26,378 nt of DNA from JBPOIS01 sp052034295 (lineage in GTDB: Bacteria > Pseudomonadota > Gammaproteobacteria > Pseudomonadales > Moraxellaceae): NCBI GenBank assembly GCA_052034295.1, contig JBPOIS010000166.1:1-26378 (forward strand), given 5' to 3'. Made by a program: the position numbers and the translations under genes. Below, piece after piece: positions 22,184 through 26,378 of the stretch. How positions within the stretch are numbered: position 1 is the stretch's first letter; each line of letters starts with the position of its first letter. The notes below the pieces were generated by a model. The model was not told where the DNA came from. It worked only from the letters and a program-made list of their open reading frames with translations, and searched no databases.

Positions 22184-24793
22184 ATGATCCCGCAACCATC
22201 CAGACTGCCGCAGGACGCCCGCCAGCTCGGCCACTGGCTCGGCGAGCTGCTGTATCAGCAGGACCCCGGCCTGTTTGACCGGGTGGAGCAGATTCGCCAG
22301 TTGGGGCAAGCGGTGCTGCACCGCGCTCAGGACCGCGCCCCACTGGACCACCTGCTGGCCAGCCTGCCGGATGCCGCCCTGTTGCCGGTGGCCCGGGCGT
22401 TTGCGTTTTTTCTGAACCTGGCCAACACTGCCGAGCAGGTGCAGGACATCCGCGAGGACCAGAGCGCAGCGCAGTTGGTGGCCCTGCTGCAGGGTTTTCT
22501 GCAAAAAGGCCTGTCGGCCACCGCGGTCCTGGAGGCCGTGGCCGGGCTGGACATCGGGCTGGTGCTGACCGCGCACCCCACCGAGGTCAGTCGGCGCACG
22601 CTGATCCAGAAATATGACCAGATTGCCCACCTGCTGCTGCGGGCCAATGACCCCAGCATCGACCGCACCCTGTGGCAACAGCGCCTGCAACAGGTGATGC
22701 TGGCCGCCTGGCACACCCGCGAGATCCGCAGCACGCAGCCCACGGTGGTGGATGAGGCGCGCTGGGGCTTTGCGGTGGTGGAGCACTCGCTGTGGCAGGC
22801 GCTGCCCCGGTTTTTGCGGCGGCTGGATCTGGCCATGCAACAGGTGCTGGGCCAGCCGTTGCCCTTTGAGGCCACGCCGGTGCGCTTTGCCAGCTGGATC
22901 GGTGGGGACCGCGATGGCAACCCGAATGTCACCCACCGACAGACCCGTGAAATCCTCTGGCTGGCGCACTGGCAGGCCTGTAGCCTGTATTTGCGCGATG
23001 TCGAGCAGCTGCGTCAGGAGCTGTCCATGGCCGAGTGCAGTGCGGATTTTCTGAACGGACTGGGCCACGGCAGCGAGGAACCCTATCGGGAGGCGTTGCG
23101 TGTGCTGCGCGATCGGTTGCGCCAGCAGCTACAGCAAATTGAGCAGGCCCTGACCGAGCCGGAGCGTGGGCTGGTGTTTTTGTCCAGGGCCGCCCTGTGG
23201 GGTCCGCTGATGGCGATTCGCCAGTCGCTGCTGGACACTGGGCTCGAAACGCTGGCGGGCGGTACGCTGCGCGATGTGCTGTGGCGGCTGCAGCATTTTG
23301 GCCTGCACCTGCTGCCGCTGGACATCCGCCAGTCTGCAGACCGCCATGCCGGCGCGGTGGCCGCGCTGGTCCACCATGCTGGGCTGGGCGAGTATCTGGA
23401 CTGGGATGAGCCACAACGACTGGCGTTTTTGCAGGCCCAATTGTCCCAGCAGCGTCCCCTGCTGCCGCACCGTCAGTTGACGTCGGGGTTTGTGGACTTC
23501 GAACCGGAGGTGCGCGAGGTGCTGCAGACCGTGGCGCTGCTGGCAGACCAGCCTGCTGAGGCGCTGGGGGCGTACGTGATTTCCATGGCCCGGCAGGCCA
23601 GCGATGTGCTGGCGGTGGCCCTGCTGCAGCAGGAAATGGGCGTCAGCCCTGCCCTGCCAGTGGTGCCGCTGTTTGAAACGCTGGACGACCTGCAGCGGGC
23701 GCCGCAGGTGATGGCGCAGCTGTTTGCGCTGCCCCTGTACCGGCAGCTGAGCGCGGGCCGGCAGCAGGTCATGATTGGCTATTCGGACTCGGCCAAGGAT
23801 GCCGGATTTCTGGCCGCCAGCTGGGCGCAGTATCAGGCCCAGGAGCAGCTCACCGCCGTGGCCCGGCAAGCCGGCTACCAGTTGACCCTGTTCCATGGCC
23901 GGGGCGGATCGACCAGCCGGGGCGGGGCCCCGGTGCGGGCCGCGCTGATGGCCCAGCCGCCCGGCACCGTGGGGGGACGGGTGCGGGTGACCGAGCAGGG
24001 GGAAATGATCCGCTTCAAATTTGGCCTGGAAGGCAATGCGCTGACCCACCTGCACCATTATCTGGCCGCCACGCTGGAGGCCAGCCTGACCCCGCCGCCT
24101 GAACCCGATCCCGCCTGGCGCACCCAGATGGACCAGCTCGCGGCGGTGGCACTACAGCACTACCGCCACACGGTCTACCAGCGGCCTGAGCTGGGGGCTT
24201 ACCTGCGCACCGTCACCCCGGAACAGGAGCTGCAGTTGCTGCCCCTGGGCTCCCGGCCTGCCCGCCGCCAGACACAGGCGGGGCTGACGGCGCTGCGCGC
24301 CATTCCCTGGGTGTTTGCCTGGACACAGATCCGGCTGATGCTGCCGGCCTGGCTGGGCACCGGCGTGGCCCTGCAGACTGCAATCAGCGATGGCCAGCAG
24401 CCGCGGCTGATGCAGATGCGCGAACAATGGCCGTATTTTCGCACCCTGCTGGCCATGCTGTCGATGGTGCTGGACAAGGCCGACGCCAGCATTGCCGCAC
24501 ACTACGAGACCACCCTGACCACGGATCCGGCCCTGCAGCAGTTTGGCCAGCACCTGCGTGATGAACTGCAGGCCACCCGCCTGCTGGCCGCGCAACTGGC
24601 CCCCAGCGACTGGCGCGGTCCGGACAGCCCCAACAGCCGCCCCATCCAGGCCCGGATGCCCTACCTGCTGCCCCTGCACCTGCTGCAGGCCGAGCTGATG
24701 CGCCGACGTCGCCTGCGCCCGGACCCGGCCCACGAAGCCGCGCTGATGGTCACCATTGCCGGGATTGCCGCTGGGCTGCGCAACACGGGTTAA
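22184..24793 (+). CDS. ppc: Phosphoenolpyruvate carboxylase
   Basis: This 869-residue enzyme (E. coli 883) adds bicarbonate to PEP to give oxaloacetate, refilling the TCA cycle. Family motifs are VLTAHPTEVSRRT with catalytic H131, GGDRDGNPNVT, LPLDIRQSADRH, GYSDSAKDAG (K538), and FHGRGGS starting at F570 with R573. RVTEQGEMIRFKFG follows, and the chain ends with the C-terminal RNTG that is diagnostic. Within the glycine loop, the usual GGS(I/V)GRGG reads GGSTSRGG, a small departure whose effect is unknown. GGAGG four bases before the ATG at 22184 supports the start; the frame is open upstream but crosses the promoter region and looks non-coding. Single-gene transcript likely, divergent from DUF2252. 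Confidence 0.97.
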   Translation: MIPQPSRLPQDARQLGHWLGELLYQQDPGLFDRVEQIRQLGQAVLHRAQDRAPLDHLLASLPDAALLPVARAFAFFLNLANTAEQVQDIREDQSAAQLVALLQGFLQKGLSATAVLEAVAGLDIGLVLTAHPTEVSRRTLIQKYDQIAHLLLRANDPSIDRTLWQQRLQQVMLAAWHTREIRSTQPTVVDEARWGFAVVEHSLWQALPRFLRRLDLAMQQVLGQPLPFEATPVRFASWIGGDRDGNPNVTHRQTREILWLAHWQACSLYLRDVEQLRQELSMAECSADFLNGLGHGSEEPYREALRVLRDRLRQQLQQIEQALTEPERGLVFLSRAALWGPLMAIRQSLLDTGLETLAGGTLRDVLWRLQHFGLHLLPLDIRQSADRHAGAVAALVHHAGLGEYLDWDEPQRLAFLQAQLSQQRPLLPHRQLTSGFVDFEPEVREVLQTVALLADQPAEALGAYVISMARQASDVLAVALLQQEMGVSPALPVVPLFETLDDLQRAPQVMAQLFALPLYRQLSAGRQQVMIGYSDSAKDAGFLAASWAQYQAQEQLTAVARQAGYQLTLFHGRGGSTSRGGAPVRAALMAQPPGTVGGRVRVTEQGEMIRFKFGLEGNALTHLHHYLAATLEASLTPPPEPDPAWRTQMDQLAAVALQHYRHTVYQRPELGAYLRTVTPEQELQLLPLGSRPARRQTQAGLTALRAIPWVFAWTQIRLMLPAWLGTGVALQTAISDGQQPRLMQMREQWPYFRTLLAMLSMVLDKADASIAAHYETTLTTDPALQQFGQHLRDELQATRLLAAQLAPSDWRGPDSPNSRPIQARMPYLLPLHLLQAELMRRRRLRPDPAHEAALMVTIAGIAAGLRNTG

Positions 24794-24850
24794 CCCCGCA
24801 CGGCAGCAGCCACAGACCGCCTGAGCGGCCCATGGCACAGATCAAATGGC

Positions 24851-24878
24851 TTGTTATTTTCCGGGCGGCTGGCATGAT
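24851..24878 (+). promoter_or_regulatory. Possible promoter of the CAP-domain lipoprotein gene
   Basis: TTGTTA (24851-24856), a 16-base spacer and CATGAT (24873-24878) lie about 45 bases before the ATG. AAGGA follows close to the start codon. Confidence 0.35.
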
Positions 24879-24921
24879 GGTGTCTGGGGATGTTTTGCTT
24901 GCATAAAAAAAGGAAAAGACC

Positions 24922-26112
24922 ATGACCCACGCTGCTGGAAGCCCGACCTGGCTGGCCCTGTCGCTGTGTACCCTGCTGGCCGCCTGTGGGGGTGGCTCTT
25001 CCAGCGGCACGTCTGCGGGCACCCCCAGCCCGACACCCACGCCCACGCCAACCCCCACACCGACCCCGACCCCAACGCCGACGCCCACCCCGACCCCACA
25101 GCCCGGCGACTTTGCCCCCGCGCTGACCTATGGCAGTGCGTTTACCTACAGCACACCTGCGGTGGTGGACATCAGCACCCTGTCGGCCACACTGTACAAT
25201 GCCCAGCCGCAGGCCGATTACCTGTCCGGATCGGCGGAGCGCCAGCTGTTTGAGCGGCTGAATCACCAGCGCCTGCACTGCGGGTTTGGGGGCCTGAACA
25301 ATCACCACCTGCTGGATCAGATGGCCCGGAACCACAGCCATTATCTGGTGGCCAACAATCGCCTGTCCGATGGCCACCACGAAACCGATGCCACCCTGCC
25401 CTATTACACCGGTCAGCAGATCACCAACCGGGCCAATGTGGTGGGCTACCCGTGGTCCAGCATCAGCGAAGAGCTGGTCAATGCCACCGGGTTCAGCCAG
25501 TCGCTGGGCGAACAGTCCACCCTGAGCATCAAATCGCTGATGATGGCGCCCTACCACATGTCGGGCCTGTTTTATGGCTACCGCGACGTGGGCATCAGCG
25601 TGGTCAATTCCGGCACCGTCAAAGCCAGTGTCGCAGGTCTGGCCTCTACGGTGATGGTGCTGGGCCTGCCCCGCGCCGGCAGTGGCGCCGTGGTCCAGCA
25701 GCGGCCCGATGAAGTGGTGCTGACCTACCCGTGCCAGGGCATCGAGGACACGGCCACCAGTCTGTTTGATGAATCGCCCAACCCCTTCCCTGGCCGGGAC
25801 CTGACCCAGAACCCGGTCGGCCAGCCGGTGCTGCTGCAGGTCAACAGTGCCCTGAAGCTGAGCGTCACCCAGGTCACCTACCGCGAACAGGCCTCTGGAC
25901 AGGTGCTGGCCACCGAGGTGCTCAGCGGGCAAAAAGCCGCCGGCCTGCCCACCCTGCCGGCCAATCAGGCCATCGTGGTGCCATTGCAGGCCCTCAAGGG
26001 CCAGACTGTGTATGAGGTCAAAGTCAACGGTCAGCTCACCGATGCCAAGGGGGTGTCCAAGCCGTTTGGCACCCAGTTCACTTTCAAGACCGGCACGGCC
26101 AACACCTTCTAG
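24922..26112 (+). CDS. CAP-domain (SCP/PR1-like) lipoprotein with Pro-Thr linker
   Basis: This 396-residue predicted lipoprotein has a short signal with lipobox LAAC (19-22, lipid-bearing C22), GGGSSSG, then 11 Pro-Thr repeats (25030-25095) forming a stiff extended linker. The CAP domain (about 107-245) shows ERLNHQRLHCGFGGL, the ARNHSHYLVANN helix, GYPWSSISEELVN (the family's conserved Ser-Glu region) and YHMSGLFYGYRDVGIS. The last 100 or so residues (VGQPVLLQVN through FGTQFTFKTG) look like a beta-sandwich, Big-type domain. It is probably anchored in the outer membrane with the CAP domain held away from it. Bacterial CAP proteins have no single known role. AAGGA just upstream fits the ATG at 24922. 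Confidence 0.87.
   Translation: MTHAAGSPTWLALSLCTLLAACGGGSSSGTSAGTPSPTPTPTPTPTPTPTPTPTPTPTPQPGDFAPALTYGSAFTYSTPAVVDISTLSATLYNAQPQADYLSGSAERQLFERLNHQRLHCGFGGLNNHHLLDQMARNHSHYLVANNRLSDGHHETDATLPYYTGQQITNRANVVGYPWSSISEELVNATGFSQSLGEQSTLSIKSLMMAPYHMSGLFYGYRDVGISVVNSGTVKASVAGLASTVMVLGLPRAGSGAVVQQRPDEVVLTYPCQGIEDTATSLFDESPNPFPGRDLTQNPVGQPVLLQVNSALKLSVTQVTYREQASGQVLATEVLSGQKAAGLPTLPANQAIVVPLQALKGQTVYEVKVNGQLTDAKGVSKPFGTQFTFKTGTANTF
25030..25098 (+). repeat. Degenerate hexanucleotide (CCN-ACN) repeat encoding (Pro-Thr)11
   Basis: Eleven consecutive Pro-Thr codon pairs plus one Pro are seen. Third positions vary (CCC, CCG, CCA; ACC, ACG, ACA), so the repeat is conserved at the protein level rather than being a pure microsatellite. 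Unit gain or loss would stay in frame. Confidence 0.9.
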
Positions 26113-26160
26113 GGTGTTGGGTGCTACCAATCCCGGCCGTTTTTTTGCGGATGGCCGGGA
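26099..26160 (+). terminator. Two hairpins around a T-run after the CAP gene, possible terminator
   Basis: CCAACACC (26099-26106) / GGTGTTGG (26113-26120) form a perfect 8-base stem whose 6-base loop TTCTAG contains the stop codon. A second perfect stem, TCCCGGCC (26131-26138) / GGCCGGGA (26153-26160), has T7 (26140-26146) in its loop. The first stem is 19 bases from the T-run, so a classical terminator is not certain. Confidence 0.4.
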
Positions 26161-26219
26161 CTGGAGCGGCCAGCCGGTCACGTTTCTGGCGCATTTCCTG
26201 CTTTTTTTCCGAGATTTGC

Positions 26220-26225
26220 TATACA
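26220..26225 (+). promoter_or_regulatory. Possible -10 (TATACA) for the amino-acid permease gene
   Basis: GCTATACAGT lies about 85 bases before the ATG at 26312. No good -35 at 16-18 bases is seen. Confidence 0.3.
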
Positions 26226-26311
26226 GTCAGCGCATGGGCAAAGGCTGGCCCCCCGAGCGGGACACCCCACCGGGCCCAGCGCGGTAACCTGAGCACAGGA
26301 GAATTCAAGGA

Positions 26312-26378
26312 ATGTCCGAAAACACCGGCGGTCATGGCCTGCAGCGCCATTTGCAGAACCGCCACCTACAATTGATTG
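26312..26378 (+). CDS. Amino-acid permease, first 22 codons only
   Basis: AGGAGA (26297-26302) nine bases upstream marks the ATG at 26312. The visible residues include GLQRHLQNRHLQLI, which matches the cytoplasmic lead-in of APC-family amino-acid permeases (LxRxLxxRHxQLIALGGAIGTGLF in CycA, LysP and AroP relatives). The membrane part lies beyond the window, so the substrate cannot be told. The gene is cut by the window edge, not truncated biologically as far as can be seen. Confidence 0.75.
   Translation, partial: MSENTGGHGLQRHLQNRHLQLI

Noticed and set aside
25021..25101. Possible CRISPR or direct-repeat array
   Set aside because: The repeat is six bases with no spacers and encodes Pro-Thr pairs in frame with the lipoprotein.
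24790..26181. 463-codon open frame on the minus strand
   Set aside because: It is opposite the CAP lipoprotein gene and reads the Pro-Thr repeat as low-complexity Gly/Val. No family resemblance.

Overview
The window is a high-GC bacterial chromosome segment, dense with genes. The gene families and protein sequences (Ssb with a DDGGIPF tip, bacterial-type PEP carboxylase, SbcCD, CopAB, DUF2252) point to a gammaproteobacterium. The Pseudomonadales/Moraxellaceae side is my best guess, but that is inference and no rRNA or other marker is present. No rRNA, tRNA, CRISPR array or insertion sequence was recognised. The DNA is more AT-rich at about 3640-3960, 8440-8680, 9360-9780 and 10600-10800.

Left part (1-3640): the 3' end of a histidine-phosphatase-like gene, an SDR oxidoreductase and a small helical protein on the + strand. 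They end at a strong two-way terminator (1905-1933). Facing them on the - strand are a complete tyrosine recombinase and, upstream of it, ssb.

Centre-left (4065-8303): a tight + strand operon parA-parB-pgi-rmlB. Every junction is a 4-base ATGA overlap, so chromosome (or replicon) partitioning genes are translationally linked to glucose-6-phosphate isomerase and dTDP-glucose 4,6-dehydratase. A 480-base gap with two perfect dyads follows, then an OlsB/FeeM-like N-acyltransferase with its own terminator.

Centre (9775-14564): an SDR oxidoreductase (-), an orphan helical protein (+), a UPF0126/TRIC-type membrane protein (-) and a copper-resistance pair copA-copB (-) without an adjacent regulator.

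Right part: sbcD-sbcC (+) encode the Mre11/Rad50-type nuclease. The SbcC coiled coil is extraordinarily rich in glutamine and its gene correspondingly rich in CAG/CTG. Converging on it is a coupled pair (-), a DUF2252 kinase-like protein and a membrane-anchored endonuclease/exonuclease/phosphatase-family protein. Divergent from that pair is ppc (+), followed by a CAP-domain lipoprotein with an 11-fold Pro-Thr linker. The first 22 codons of an amino-acid permease lie at the right edge.

The most unusual observations are the parAB-pgi-rmlB ATGA chain, the ssb/recombinase/parAB clustering, the glutamine-packed SbcC and the DUF2252-EEP pair. None is shown here to be a new system; each is stated with what would test it.
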